Counted from the first letter of the stretch, positions 1 to 8,553 are shown. The stretch is DNA of 64,000 bases from Betaproteobacteria bacterium CG2_30_68_42 (GCA_001872285.1 MNXU01000077.1:1-64000), one strand, 5' to 3'. Notes: a model not told the origin generated them from the sequence alone. A program made the numbers and translations.

Positions 1-454
1 GTGCACCTGGGGCACGTCGAAAGTCAGTTCACCGACGCGGGTCATGACGGTCTTGGGCTTGTAGCCATTGGCGTAGTCGATTCGCTCGGCAGTGCGTTCA
101 TGCGGTCGGGCATTGAGAAAGTGGTTACGTTCGATCTTGCTCGCTTCATTGACCAGGATGCGCAGGGCTTCGCCAGCACCGTCCAATCCGTTGGCCAGCA
201 AGGCCGCAAAAGCGGCGTCCAGGGGGTGTGCACCTGGGGCACGTCGAAAGTCAGTTCACCGACGCGGGTCATGACGGTCTTGGGCTTGTAGCCATTGGCG
301 TAGTCGATTCGCTCGGCAGTGCGTTCATGCGGTCGGGCATTGAGAAAGTGGTTACGTTCGATCTTGCTCGCTTCATTGACCAGGATGCGCAGGGCTTCGC
401 CAGCACCGTCCAATCCGTTGGCCAGCAAGGCCGCAAAAGCGGCGTCCAGGGGGT
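1..454. repeat. Perfect tandem duplication, 2 x 227 bp
   Basis: Bases 1-227 and 228-454 read identically by eye. Copy one is followed by GTGCAC and copy two by GATGCT, so the identity ends just after 454. The unit covers the N-terminal coding part of the IS256-type transposase. It could be a true tandem duplication or a repeat-overlap error at an assembly end. Confidence 0.9.
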
Positions 455-476
455 GATGCTCTACGCGATGCGCCAT
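1..476 (-). pseudogene. IS256-family transposase, N-terminal fragment, disrupted
   Basis: The ATG at 476 opens a frame whose first ~80 residues look like the N-terminus of IS256/mutator-type transposases, with the typical stretch ARPHERTAERIDYANGYKPK followed by TRVGELTFDVPQV. After about 80 codons the frame runs into a second copy of the same DNA. Because the duplicated unit is 227 bp, not a multiple of three, the second copy is read out of frame and the protein ends in unrelated residues. The catalytic DDE part would lie left of base 1 and cannot be seen. As drawn, the gene cannot make a working transposase. The defect may be biological or an assembly artefact at a contig edge. Confidence 0.75.
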
Positions 477-551
477 GATGCGGTCGACTCCTTCGTGGGA
501 ATGGGTAAGAATGCCCCGACGAAATCGCCTGCGGGTGCTGCCTGCCAGGGT

Positions 552-640
552 TTCGCCGCGAGGCTGTGCCGTCCTCCGCTCTTCGGGCGCTACGCGCCCT
601 CATCGCTACGCCCGACACAGCCTCGCAAAACCAGCAGGTT
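552..640. repeat. Large imperfect hairpin next to the IS fragment
   Basis: GCGAGGCTGTG at 558-568 is the exact reverse complement of CACAGCCTCGC at 616-626. The loop contains a second dyad, GGGCGC-TAC-GCGCCC, around 585-599. Weaker outer pairing (TTTCGC / GCAAAA) flanks the main stem. It lies upstream of the transposase start and may be part of the IS end or a leftover structured element. I could not define terminal inverted repeats or a target duplication. Confidence 0.5.
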
Positions 641-728
641 ACGAATTTACAGAACGGATGTTGCACTAACGGCGTAATGATGGGTAATTACTGGGTGATG
701 CTATAAGTCTTTGCTTTTAATGCAGGCA

Positions 729-818
729 TGGCGGATGGGGTGGGATTCGAACCCACGAGACCCGTGGAGGTCTGCCGGTTTTCAAGACCGGTGCGTTCGA
801 CCGCTCCGCCACCCATCC
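729..818 (-). tRNA. tRNA-Ser (anticodon UGA)
   Basis: On the minus strand the acceptor stem GGATGGG pairs with CCCATCC. The anticodon arm is CCGGT-CTTGAAA-ACCGG, giving UGA in the loop. A long class II variable arm and the T-arm GGGTTCGAATCCC follow, and CCA is encoded at the 3' end (729-731). At 90 nt it has the size of a serine tRNA. A TACCAT -10-like hexamer on the minus strand at 864-869 could serve as its promoter. Confidence 0.95.
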
Positions 819-990
819 TCCCTCCAACCGGCCGCCGCCGCAGGCTCCGGGGGTACCGGTCGAATGGTAGCATGGCTCCCGCAGCGCACACGGTGCGCGC
901 GGCGCGGCCGGTTGCAACTTCCGCAGCACTTCGGTAGTCTTAGCCAGCGTCGCACGCGGGAACAACGTCATCAGACATCGGAGGTCATCC

Positions 991-1680
991 ATGCAAGAGC
1001 AGATTCGTGTCATCACCGCCGGGCGCGAAGGCGCGCTCGGGCAGAATCGGGTGCTGCGCAACACCTACTGGCTGCTTGCGCTGAGCCTGGTTCCGACCGT
1101 CATCGGCGCAATGCTCGGCGTGCAGTTCCGGTTTTCGCTGCTCGCGGGCAGCCCGTTCGTCGGCCTGCTGCTGTTCCTCGGCGTCGCCTGGGGATTCATG
1201 TGGGGGATCGAGCGCAACAAGGACAGCGGCATCGGTGTCGCGCTGCTGCTCGGCTTCACCCTGTTCATGGGCCTGATGCTCTCGGGCATCCTGCAGGTCG
1301 CACTCGGATTCAGGAACGGCGCGAGCCTGATCGCGGTCGCCGGAGGCGGGACTGCCACCATCTTCTTCGTCCTGGCGGGCGTCGCGACCACCGCGAAGCG
1401 CGATTTCAGCACGATGGGCAAGTTCCTCTTCGTAGGCGTGATGGTGCTGCTGCTGGCGATGCTGGCCAACGCCTTCCTGCAGATTGCGGCGCTCGCGCTG
1501 ACGATCTCTGCGCTGGCGGTGGTGATCTTTTCCGCCTATATCCTGTTCGACATCCAGCGCATCGTGCGCGGCGGAGAAACCAACTACGTCAGCGCGACAC
1601 TCGCGGTCTATCTGGACATCTACAACGTGTTCGTGAGCCTGCTGCACCTGTTGCTCGCCTTCACCGGAGAGCGCGACTGA
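991..1680 (+). CDS. Bax inhibitor-1/YccA family membrane protein
   Basis: A 229-residue protein made almost entirely of hydrophobic segments, about seven predicted transmembrane helices, with a short charged N-terminus. Length and the C-terminal pattern around SAYILFDIQRIVRGGETNYV match BI-1/YccA (UPF0005) inner-membrane proteins; E. coli YccA interacts with FtsH. GGAGGTC lies just upstream of the ATG. It stands alone between tRNA-Ser and the convergent rlmD. The family assignment is firm; the cellular role here (modulating FtsH proteolysis or ion leak) is inferred from relatives. Confidence 0.9.
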   Translation: MQEQIRVITAGREGALGQNRVLRNTYWLLALSLVPTVIGAMLGVQFRFSLLAGSPFVGLLLFLGVAWGFMWGIERNKDSGIGVALLLGFTLFMGLMLSGILQVALGFRNGASLIAVAGGGTATIFFVLAGVATTAKRDFSTMGKFLFVGVMVLLLAMLANAFLQIAALALTISALAVVIFSAYILFDIQRIVRGGETNYVSATLAVYLDIYNVFVSLLHLLLAFTGERD

Positions 1681-1705
1681 GGCGCACGCACCGATGTTGG
1701 ACTGC

Positions 1706-1727
1706 GAGGGCGGCTGCGGCCGCCCTC
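1706..1727 (+). terminator. Possible terminator between BI-1/YccA gene and rlmD
   Basis: A perfect 9-bp stem GAGGGCGGC / GCCGCCCTC with a TGCG loop, 26 bases after the stop of the YccA-like gene. The following T tract is poor (GTCGTTTCC). It lies 10 bp before the stop of convergent rlmD, so it may serve both directions weakly. Confidence 0.45.
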
Positions 1728-1737
1728 GTCGTTTCCG

Positions 1738-3066
1738 TCAAGCTGCGCCGCGCTCGAAGCAGGCGATCGATTCCACATGGGCCGTATGCGGGAACATGTT
1801 GAGAATCCCGGCACCGCGTAGCCGGTAGCCTTTCTGCCGAACCAGGACGGCGGCATCACGGGCGAGGGTGGCCGGGTTGCACGAGACATAGACGATGCGC
1901 CGCGGCGCATCTTCCGCGAGCGCCTTGATGACCTCGATCGCGCCTTCGCGCGGGGGATCGATCAGCATCTTTTCCTGCCCGCCGAACTCGCCAAGGATCG
2001 CTTCGTCGAGCGCAAAGAGGTCGCCCGCGATGAAACGCACGCGGGCCGCGAGCCCGTTCGCACGAGCATTTTCCCGGGCCTGCGCGATCAATGCCGGGTT
2101 GCCTTCGATCGCGGTCACACGCGCGCCGCCACGCGCGATAGGCAGTGTGAAATTCCCCAACCCGCAGAACAGCTCGAGCACGCGCTCGCCCGCATGCGCA
2201 TCGAGGAGCTGCACCGCCCGGCGCACGAGGACCTCGTTCATCGCGTGGTTGACCTGCGTGAAATCGGTCGGCATGAAGGCGATCCGTACCCCGAACTCCG
2301 GAAGCCGGTAGGCGAGCTGCGGCGGCTGCGGCGGGTGGAACGGGAAGGCGGTCTCGGGCCCGCCGGGCTGGAGATGGATCACCACCCCGAAACGGTCTGC
2401 GAACTCGCGCATCGCGGCCTCGTCCTGCGCCGTGGGCGGATCGAGCACCCGCAGCACCAGGACCGTCGCCGCATCGCCCATCGCCACTTCCACCTGCGGC
2501 AGGCGATCGGCCACCGACAGGGCGCCGATGAGCCGTCTCAGCGCGGGGAGCAGGTCGGAAATCGCGCGCGGCAGGACCTCGCAGCGATCCATGTCGGCGA
2601 CATAGCTGCTCCTGCGCTCGTGGAAGCCGACCAGCACGCCGCCCTTACGCGGAACCAGGCGCACGGAAAGCCTCGCGCGATGCCGGTAGCCCCACTCCGG
2701 CCCTTCGATCGCGGCGAAAACCTGCTCCGGGCGCAGGCGGGCGATGTGCCAGAGGGCGTCCTCCAGGGCGCGCTGCTTCATCGCCGTCTGGGCGTGGAAT
2801 TCGAGGTGCTGCATGATGCAGCCCCCGCAGACCCCGAAATGCGGGCAGCGCGGGCTCACCCGGTACGGGCTCTCAAAGAGGATCCGCCTGACGGTGCCGA
2901 ACTCGTAGGTGGGCTTGCGCCGCAGGGAAGCGAACTCGACCCGCTCGCCCGGCAGCGCACCTTCGACGAAGACGGTCTTGCCTTCGAAGTGCGCGACGCC
3001 CTTGCCTTCGTGGTCGAGCGATTCGATGAGTGCCTGCGGCATGGTGACTCTGGCGAAAGCGCTCAT
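1738..3066 (-). CDS. rlmD: 23S rRNA (uracil-5-)-methyltransferase RlmD
   Basis: About 442 residues. An N-terminal TRAM-like domain (ESLDHEGKGVAHFEGKTVF) is followed by the Fe-S cluster motif CPHFGVCGGC, then a SAM-binding Rossmann domain (LELFCGLGNFTLPIA) and the catalytic SCNPATLARD motif near the C-terminus. The family makes 5-methyluridine at position 1939 of 23S rRNA using SAM. I chose the ATG at 3066; an internal ATG at 3042 is nearly as good, and neither has a clear ribosome binding site. Longer frames upstream read into low-complexity sequence unlike the family. It is a single gene, convergent with the YccA-like gene. Confidence 0.93.
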   Translation of the reverse strand: MSAFARVTMPQALIESLDHEGKGVAHFEGKTVFVEGALPGERVEFASLRRKPTYEFGTVRRILFESPYRVSPRCPHFGVCGGCIMQHLEFHAQTAMKQRALEDALWHIARLRPEQVFAAIEGPEWGYRHRARLSVRLVPRKGGVLVGFHERRSSYVADMDRCEVLPRAISDLLPALRRLIGALSVADRLPQVEVAMGDAATVLVLRVLDPPTAQDEAAMREFADRFGVVIHLQPGGPETAFPFHPPQPPQLAYRLPEFGVRIAFMPTDFTQVNHAMNEVLVRRAVQLLDAHAGERVLELFCGLGNFTLPIARGGARVTAIEGNPALIAQARENARANGLAARVRFIAGDLFALDEAILGEFGGQEKMLIDPPREGAIEVIKALAEDAPRRIVYVSCNPATLARDAAVLVRQKGYRLRGAGILNMFPHTAHVESIACFERGAA

Positions 3067-3234
3067 TCTACGGGCTGTGGCAGATTTGATACATCCACCG
3101 GACGGGCTCGCACGGTTTCTCCTGAAAGGCATTCCTCCTCGTGGTGGGTGGTGCGGCCCGCGTGAAGGTGGCCGCCGTATGGCGCCGGCCACCCTTCAGC
3201 GCAGACCTGAATGCGGGAACGGCACGCCTACGCC

Positions 3235-3263
3235 TTGCCTGCTTGTTGCGCCCGTGCTAATAT
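3235..3263 (+). promoter_or_regulatory. Sigma-70-like promoter for the small lipoprotein gene
   Basis: TTGCCT (3235-3240), a 17-bp spacer, then TAATAT (3258-3263). The start of transcription would be near 3270, leaving a ~70-nt leader before the ATG at 3343. Each hexamer matches consensus at four of six positions. Confidence 0.5.
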
Positions 3264-3342
3264 GCCGTCCGGTTGAGGTAGCTCCTCTGCCAAGGTGAAA
3301 CTGAGATTCATGGCATCCATTTATCGATAAGGGAATCACACA

Positions 3343-3606
3343 ATGAAACGCTCTCTCCTCGTCGCTGCACTGATCGCCGTCGCCGTTTCGGCTTGCGGCA
3401 AGAACGAAGAAGCGGCGCCTGCACCCGCGCCGGCACCGGCTGCGGAACCTGCACCCGCGCCCGCACCCGCCCCGGCTCCTGCGGACGAAGCGCCCAAGCC
3501 CGCCGAAGGCGCCGCCACCGACGCTGCTCCTGCTGCCGGCGATGCAGCCAAACCCGCCGAAGCCGCACCCGCTGACGAACCGAAGAAGGAAGAAGCCAAG
3601 AAGTAA
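3343..3606 (+). CDS. Small Ala/Pro-rich lipoprotein
   Basis: 87 residues. A charged N-terminus (MKR), a hydrophobic segment and the lipobox VSAC put the lipidated cysteine at residue 18. The mature part is almost only Ala, Pro, Glu and Lys, with several AP/APAP runs followed by KPAEAAP-type repeats and a Lys/Glu-rich tail. AAGGGAA precedes the ATG, a promoter lies upstream and a strong terminator downstream, so it is its own transcription unit. No enzymatic domain is visible. A periplasmic spacer or envelope-tethering role is conceivable but unproven. Confidence 0.8.
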   Translation: MKRSLLVAALIAVAVSACGKNEEAAPAPAPAPAAEPAPAPAPAPAPADEAPKPAEGAATDAAPAAGDAAKPAEAAPADEPKKEEAKK

Positions 3607-3623
3607 GCGGATTTTTTCCGTGT

Positions 3624-3652
3624 AAAAAGCCGACCTTCGGGTCGGCTTTTTT
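3624..3652 (+). terminator. Rho-independent terminator
   Basis: Stem AAAAAGCCGACC / GGTCGGCTTTTTT around a TTCG tetraloop, ending in a run of six T. It lies 18 bases after the lipoprotein stop. The A run on the other side makes it plausible for the opposite strand too, ending the dapA-bamC-hydrolase transcript. Confidence 0.92.
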
Positions 3653-3664
3653 CTGCGTCCGGCA

Positions 3665-4432
3665 TCAGACGATCGCCCGCCATCCGAATCCTTCCTCCTG
3701 TCCGGCCACGCCGATCCAGCCGGGTTCGCAGTTCATCGCGGCGGCCAGCGCGGCGCGTGCGAGCCCCGGCCGATTGTTGTGCTCGCTCAGGTGCGCCGCG
3801 ACGACATGCTGCAGGCGGGTCGTGTCCAGCGCGCCCAGCAGCACGGCCGCGGTCGCATTGTCGAGGTGGCCGAAGCGGCCGGCGATGCGCCGCTTGAGTG
3901 CAGGCGGATAGTCGCCGCAGGCAAGCATCCCGGCGTCGTGGTTGCACTCGATCACGAGGCCATCGCATCCCGACAGCATGCGCTCGATGTGCGGGGTGGA
4001 GCATCCGCTGTCGGTCAGCACGCCGAGACGGCTGCGGCCGTCGCCGAACACGAACTGTACCGGCTCGCGCGCATCGTGCGGAACGGGAAACGGGTGAGCT
4101 TCCAGCTCGCCGGCGCAGAACGGTTCGTGGCTGTCGATGAACTTCAGCTCGGGCGTTTCATCTCCAAAGCGCCGGATCGCCGAGAAGGTTCCCTGTGTCG
4201 TCCACACCGGAACGCGGTACCGGCATGCGAACCGGAAGGCACCGGCGACATGGTCGCCGTGCTCGTGGGTGAGGACGATGCCGGTGATCGCCTCGGGCGC
4301 GAGGCACAGGCGCGCGAGCCGCGCAACCGTCTCGCGCACGGTGAAACCGCAATCGAGCATCAGCCGGGTGGCTCCGGCCTCGACGACGAGCGCGTTGCCG
4401 CGGCTGCCGCTGCCCAGCGATGCGAAACGCAT
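3665..4432 (-). CDS. Metallo-beta-lactamase-fold hydrolase, YycJ/WalJ-like
   Basis: 255 residues beginning MRFASLGSGSRGNA, a start typical of YycJ-type MBL hydrolases. The metal-binding HxHxDH motif is seen as THEHGDH, with further candidate ligands in PHDAREP, LTDSG, and AAHLSEHNN near the C-terminus. Relatives are two-metal phosphodiesterases or exonucleases acting on DNA or RNA; the substrate here is unknown. Its ATG overlaps the TAA stop of bamC by one base (TAATG), so it is probably translated by coupling in a dapA-bamC-hydrolase operon. Confidence 0.85.
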   Translation of the reverse strand: MRFASLGSGSRGNALVVEAGATRLMLDCGFTVRETVARLARLCLAPEAITGIVLTHEHGDHVAGAFRFACRYRVPVWTTQGTFSAIRRFGDETPELKFIDSHEPFCAGELEAHPFPVPHDAREPVQFVFGDGRSRLGVLTDSGCSTPHIERMLSGCDGLVIECNHDAGMLACGDYPPALKRRIAGRFGHLDNATAAVLLGALDTTRLQHVVAAHLSEHNNRPGLARAALAAAMNCEPGWIGVAGQEEGFGWRAIV

Positions 4433-5592
4433 TACTTGAGCTGTTCGTGGAGTAGATTCAGGATCTTCCCGGCTGTCGCCGACTGGTCCACGCCGCCTTC
4501 GCGGGTCAACACCCGAAGCGTACTCACCTCCCCATCCCTGACGACCTGCACGCGGTACTGGAGTTTCGTATCGACCGCGGGTTTGTCGCTGCGCCAGAAC
4601 ATCAGCTTCGAGAGGAAGCCCGAGTCCTGCTTGCCGGTCTTGGAATCGATCCCGGGATCGACGTAGCGCACGAAAAACATCCCCTGCGTACGGTCGCGAT
4701 CCTCGACGGTAAATCCGACCCGGTCGAGCGCGAGACCGACGCGACGCCATGCGCGATCGAACGGCTCCTTCAGTTCGAGCGCACCGCTACCGTCCGCGCC
4801 GCGGCGTAACACGGCGCGCTCGATCTTCGGACCCTGTGCGACCTGCGCCCGACTGCGTTCTTCCGTCACCCCCAGCTTGATCATCAACCGGCGAAGCATC
4901 TCCGCCTCGAGCTCCGGATCGGGCGGACGCGGCTGCCATACGGTGGTGTCCTTCGCGTCCGTCGAATAGACCTCCGTGAGGCCGCGATGGCTGATGTAGA
5001 TCTCGGTCGTCCCGCGCGTCGCACCCGGCTCCAGGCGGGTGCGGAACTTGTCCCGCTCCGAGGTCGAGTAGAGCGAATCGAGCAGTTTTCCGATGGTGCT
5101 GCGGATGAAGTCCAGGGGGAGCTTGGCGCGGTTCTCCGCCCAGTCGGTCTCCATGATGCCGGCATCCGGCATCTCCAGGTTGATGAGGAATCCGGCTTCC
5201 TGCCAGAATTCCTTGATCGGCGCCCACAGGGCATCGGGGGCGCCCTCGACCACCAGCCAGCGCTGCGTTCCGGCACGCTCGACGCGGATCTTGTCCACCT
5301 GCGGAAGCACGCTCGCCGCCACCTGGGCAGGGCCGCGACCCGAGCGTTCGGCGCTGTACTCGGAATAGGTCGCGGTATCACGCACCACGGTGTCGGGCAC
5401 GGCATAGCGGTCGTCGCGCCCCGGCCGGGTCAGGTCCGGAGGAATCTCGAGCGGGGGCAGCTTGCCCGCCGACTTGTAGTCGATCTCCTTCTTCTCGAAG
5501 AGCGTGCCGGAACAGCCGGCGAGCAGCACGGCGAGCAGCGCGCCGGACAACATCGCGCGGGTGCGGCTGGTGGCCAGGGAGTTTCGGATCAT
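4432..5592 (-). CDS. bamC: Outer membrane protein assembly factor BamC
   Basis: About 386 residues with a lipoprotein signal peptide ending in LLAGC. The mature start carries the conserved low-complexity segment (YKSAGKLPPLEIPPDLTRP) that binds BamD in E. coli. Two helix-grip domains follow (roughly residues 100-220 and 265-385). BamC is a lipoprotein of the BAM complex that folds outer-membrane beta-barrel proteins. I prefer the ATG at 5592; another at 5607 overlaps the dapA stop and adds five residues. The gene directly follows dapA, a conserved pairing in proteobacteria. Confidence 0.92.
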   Translation of the reverse strand: MIRNSLATSRTRAMLSGALLAVLLAGCSGTLFEKKEIDYKSAGKLPPLEIPPDLTRPGRDDRYAVPDTVVRDTATYSEYSAERSGRGPAQVAASVLPQVDKIRVERAGTQRWLVVEGAPDALWAPIKEFWQEAGFLINLEMPDAGIMETDWAENRAKLPLDFIRSTIGKLLDSLYSTSERDKFRTRLEPGATRGTTEIYISHRGLTEVYSTDAKDTTVWQPRPPDPELEAEMLRRLMIKLGVTEERSRAQVAQGPKIERAVLRRGADGSGALELKEPFDRAWRRVGLALDRVGFTVEDRDRTQGMFFVRYVDPGIDSKTGKQDSGFLSKLMFWRSDKPAVDTKLQYRVQVVRDGEVSTLRVLTREGGVDQSATAGKILNLLHEQLK

Positions 5593-5599
5593 GTCGTTT

Positions 5600-6478
5600 T
5601 CAAACATCGATGCCGGCGAGTCGCATCGCCTGCGTCACGCGCTCGTGGCAGGCCGGCGTCAGCGGGGTGAGCGGCAGGCGGATGCCGTCTGCGATCAGGC
5701 CCATGCGGGCGCAGGCCCACTTCACCGGGATCGGATTGGCCTCGATGAAGAGATCGCGGTGCAGGCCGAAGAGCTTCGAATTGATCTCGCGCGCCCGCGA
5801 AACGTCTCCCCGCAGGGCGGCTTCGCACATCTGGTGCATGAGGCCCGGCGCGACGTTCGCGGTCACCGAGACGACCCCCTGCGCGCCGAGCAGGATCAGG
5901 GCGAGCGCGCTCGCGTCGTCGCCGCTGTAGATGGCGAATCCCGGCGGCGCGCGCCGGATCAGGTCGCTGCCCCGCTCGATCCCGCCGGTCGCATCCTTGA
6001 TGCCGACGATGTTCGGGATCGCAGCCAGGCGCAGCGCGGTGTCGTTGGACAGGTCGGCGACGGTGCGGCCCGGAACGTTGTACAGGATCATCGGCAGCTC
6101 GACCGCTTCCGCGATCGTGCGGAAATGGCGGTACAGCCCTTCCTGGGTCGGCTTGTTGTAGTACGGAACGACGGAAAGATGGGCCTGGGCCCCGACCTTC
6201 ACCGCCCACGCGGCCAGCTCGACCGCCTCCGAGGTCGAGTTGGCGCCGGTGCCGGCAATGATCGGGAGCCGCCCGGCGGCGTGCTCGACGGCGATGCGGA
6301 TGATCTCGCAGTGCTCCTCGAAGTCGACCGTGGGCGATTCTCCGGTGGTGCCGACCACGACGATGCCGTCGGTGCCGGCCTTGGCATGAAAGTCGACGAG
6401 AGCGCGCAGCCGCGCCAGATCGAGGCTGCCATCCTCGCGCATGGGCGTGACGACCGCCACGAGGGAACCGGTGATCAT
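5600..6478 (-). CDS. dapA: 4-hydroxy-tetrahydrodipicolinate synthase
   Basis: 292 residues, the same length as the E. coli enzyme. It shows GTTGESPT for substrate binding, the YNVPGR motif with the catalytic tyrosine, and the Schiff-base lysine in VGIKDATG. It condenses pyruvate with aspartate semialdehyde in lysine and meso-diaminopimelate synthesis in the cytoplasm. The start [13 protein letters not shown] matches the family; an upstream in-frame ATG at 6526 would add unsupported residues. The gene heads the dapA-bamC-hydrolase operon. Confidence 0.96.
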   Translation of the reverse strand: MITGSLVAVVTPMREDGSLDLARLRALVDFHAKAGTDGIVVVGTTGESPTVDFEEHCEIIRIAVEHAAGRLPIIAGTGANSTSEAVELAAWAVKVGAQAHLSVVPYYNKPTQEGLYRHFRTIAEAVELPMILYNVPGRTVADLSNDTALRLAAIPNIVGIKDATGGIERGSDLIRRAPPGFAIYSGDDASALALILLGAQGVVSVTANVAPGLMHQMCEAALRGDVSRAREINSKLFGLHRDLFIEANPIPVKWACARMGLIADGIRLPLTPLTPACHERVTQAMRLAGIDV

Positions 6479-6622
6479 CGCCACACCGTCCGCTCTCGCC
6501 GCCGCCCGAAACCCGTCATCCCGCAATTCATTGCCGCTCTCCCGATTCGCCCGCCCGCCGGCAAGATGCCCTGAGCGCGGCGCGGCGCAATGGTACCGTA
6601 AGCACGAAGCCTTGCGCCGCGC

Positions 6623-7546
6623 TCACAGGTCGGCGAGTACCTTGATATGCGCGCACACGCTGCGGGCGAGCGCAGAGAGCGCGTATCCGCCTTCGAGCAT
6701 CGACACGATGCGCCCCTGCGCACTCTCCCCGGCCAGGGCCTTGATCCGGCCCGTCACCCAGGCGTAGTCGGCCTCGAGCAGACCGAGCGACGCCATGTCG
6801 TCCTCGTAATGGGCGTCGAAGCCGGCGGAAATGAAGAACGCCTGAGGGGCGAACGCGTGCAGCCGCGGCAGCCAGAGATCGCCCACCACCTGACGGAACT
6901 GATCCCCCCGCGTTCCCGCGGGGAGCGGCACGTTGCACATGTTGGGCGCCGGATTCTCGGTGCCGCAGTACGGGTAGAACGGGTGCTGGAAGGTGCCGAC
7001 CATGAGGACGCGCGGATCGCCGCCGAAGATGTCCTCGGTACCGTTGCCGTGATGGACGTCGAAATCCACGATTGCGATACGCTCCAGCCCGCAGACTTCC
7101 AGCGCGTGTTTGGCTGCGATCGCGACGTTGTTGAAGAAGCAGAAGCCCATCGCCCGCGCGCGCTCGGCATGGTGGCCCGGCGGGCGCACGGCGCAGAACG
7201 CGTTCTCCGCCTCCCCTTTCAGCACCAGCTCGGTCGCATGGATGCCCGCCCCGGCCGCGCGCAGCGCCGCCCGCAGGGTGTGCGGGCACATCGCGGTGTC
7301 CGGATCCAGGTGATGCAGTCCTTCTTCGGGCGAGCTGCGGAACAGCTCCTCGATGTACGCGGCCTCATGCGCCCGGGCGAGCTGCTCGCGGGTGGCGAGC
7401 GGCGCGTCATGGAAGGCGAGATAAGCATCGAGTCCTGCCGCGATGAGCCGGTCGTTGATGACCGACAGCCGATCCGGGCACTCGGGGTGATGCCTGCCCA
7501 TGTCGTGCAGCAGGCAGTCGCGGTGGAAGAGGAATGCTGTGGTCAT
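6623..7546 (-). CDS. Histone deacetylase superfamily protein (AcuC/HDAC-like)
   Basis: 307 residues with the complete HDAC-fold signature: HPECPDR near the N-terminus, RPPGHHAE, the metal site DFDVHHGNGTEDIF, SAGFDAHYEDDM and the C-terminal EGGY. These supply the paired active-site histidines and the Asp/His/Asp zinc ligands. Bacterial members deacetylate lysines (AcuC acts on acetyl-CoA synthetase) or act on acetylpolyamines; the substrate here cannot be read from sequence. It is a single minus-strand gene divergent from moxR, with ~90 bp shared upstream DNA. Confidence 0.9.
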   Translation of the reverse strand: MTTAFLFHRDCLLHDMGRHHPECPDRLSVINDRLIAAGLDAYLAFHDAPLATREQLARAHEAAYIEELFRSSPEEGLHHLDPDTAMCPHTLRAALRAAGAGIHATELVLKGEAENAFCAVRPPGHHAERARAMGFCFFNNVAIAAKHALEVCGLERIAIVDFDVHHGNGTEDIFGGDPRVLMVGTFQHPFYPYCGTENPAPNMCNVPLPAGTRGDQFRQVVGDLWLPRLHAFAPQAFFISAGFDAHYEDDMASLGLLEADYAWVTGRIKALAGESAQGRIVSMLEGGYALSALARSVCAHIKVLADL

Positions 7547-7638
7547 GATGAGCGGCGCCAGGGACGGATCGGCCCGGAAAATCCACTACAATCGGCGCGC
7601 CCCGATTATCGCCTTTTCCTCCGCGGCACCACAAGGCC

Positions 7639-8553
7639 ATGCCTCGAACCGTCCCAGGTGAAATCGTCACGCAGGCGAGCCGGGTCGTTCTCGGCAAGGA
7701 GCGCCAGCTGAAGCTCGCTCTGGCCTGTCTGCTCGCCGGCGGACACCTGCTGATCGAGGACGTCCCCGGGGTCGGAAAGACCACGCTGGCCCAGGCGCTC
7801 GCGAAGCTGCTCGGCATGCAGTTCCATCGCATCCAGTTCACCAGCGACATGCTGCCGGCGGACATCATCGGCGTCTCGGTCTTCGATCGCGATCTGGGCG
7901 CCTTCCGCTTTCATCCCGGGCCCATCTTCACGCAGTTGCTGCTCGCCGACGAGATCAACCGCGCCACCCCCAAGAGCCAGAGCGCGCTGCTCGAGGCGAT
8001 GGAGGAACGCCAGGTCACCGCCGAGGGCGAGACGCGTCCCCTGCCCTCGCCGTTCTTCGTCATCGCCACCCAGAATCCGTCCCACCAGATCGGCACCTTT
8101 CCGCTGCCCGAGTCCCAGCTCGACCGCTTTCTGATGCGCATCGAGCTCGGCTATCCCGATCGCGCGGCGGAGCGTGCGCTGTTGCGCGGCACCGACCGGC
8201 GCGAACTGCTGGCGGCGATGCCTCCGCTGATCGACGCTGCGGCCCTGGCCGATCTCCAGCGCGAAGCGGCGGCGGTGCATGTGTCGGATGCCCTGCTCGA
8301 TTACATCCAGGCGCTCGTGGAGCAGTCACGGCGGGCGCCCGAGTTCGCGATGGGGCTGAGCCCCCGTGCGGCACTGGCGATCCAGGCGGCCGCCCGCAGT
8401 TGGGCATTCCTCGAGGGGCGCGAAATGGTGTTGCCGGAGGACGTTCAGACGATCCTGCCGGCGGTGGCCGGCCATCGCCTGCAGGCCGCCTCCGAAGAGC
8501 TCTCCGGCGAGCGTCTGGTCGCCGACTGGATGACGAAGGTCGCGCTGCCATGA
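7639..8553 (+). CDS. MoxR-family AAA+ ATPase
   Basis: 304 residues with Walker A (VPGVGKTTLAQ, about residues 39-49), Walker B (LLADEINRATPKSQ), sensor 1 (ATQNPSHQIG) and the C-terminal AAA lid. MoxR ATPases act as chaperones that mature partner proteins, usually encoded next door with DUF58 and transglutaminase genes as here. A TACAAT hexamer at 7587-7592 may be the -10 of the operon. The stop overlaps the next ATG by four bases (ATGA), indicating coupled translation with the DUF58 gene. Confidence 0.93.
   Translation: MPRTVPGEIVTQASRVVLGKERQLKLALACLLAGGHLLIEDVPGVGKTTLAQALAKLLGMQFHRIQFTSDMLPADIIGVSVFDRDLGAFRFHPGPIFTQLLLADEINRATPKSQSALLEAMEERQVTAEGETRPLPSPFFVIATQNPSHQIGTFPLPESQLDRFLMRIELGYPDRAAERALLRGTDRRELLAAMPPLIDAAALADLQREAAAVHVSDALLDYIQALVEQSRRAPEFAMGLSPRAALAIQAAARSWAFLEGREMVLPEDVQTILPAVAGHRLQAASEELSGERLVADWMTKVALP

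Noticed and set aside
552-680. Hairpin plus GTTGCAC/ACTAACG resembling an integron attC site
   Set aside because: The core-site consensus (GTTRRRY and RYYYAAC at both ends) is not met and there is no cassette or integrase.
2194-3165. Long open frame on the plus strand opposite rlmD
   Set aside because: It is the GC-rich antisense shadow of rlmD; no family features, no ribosome site.
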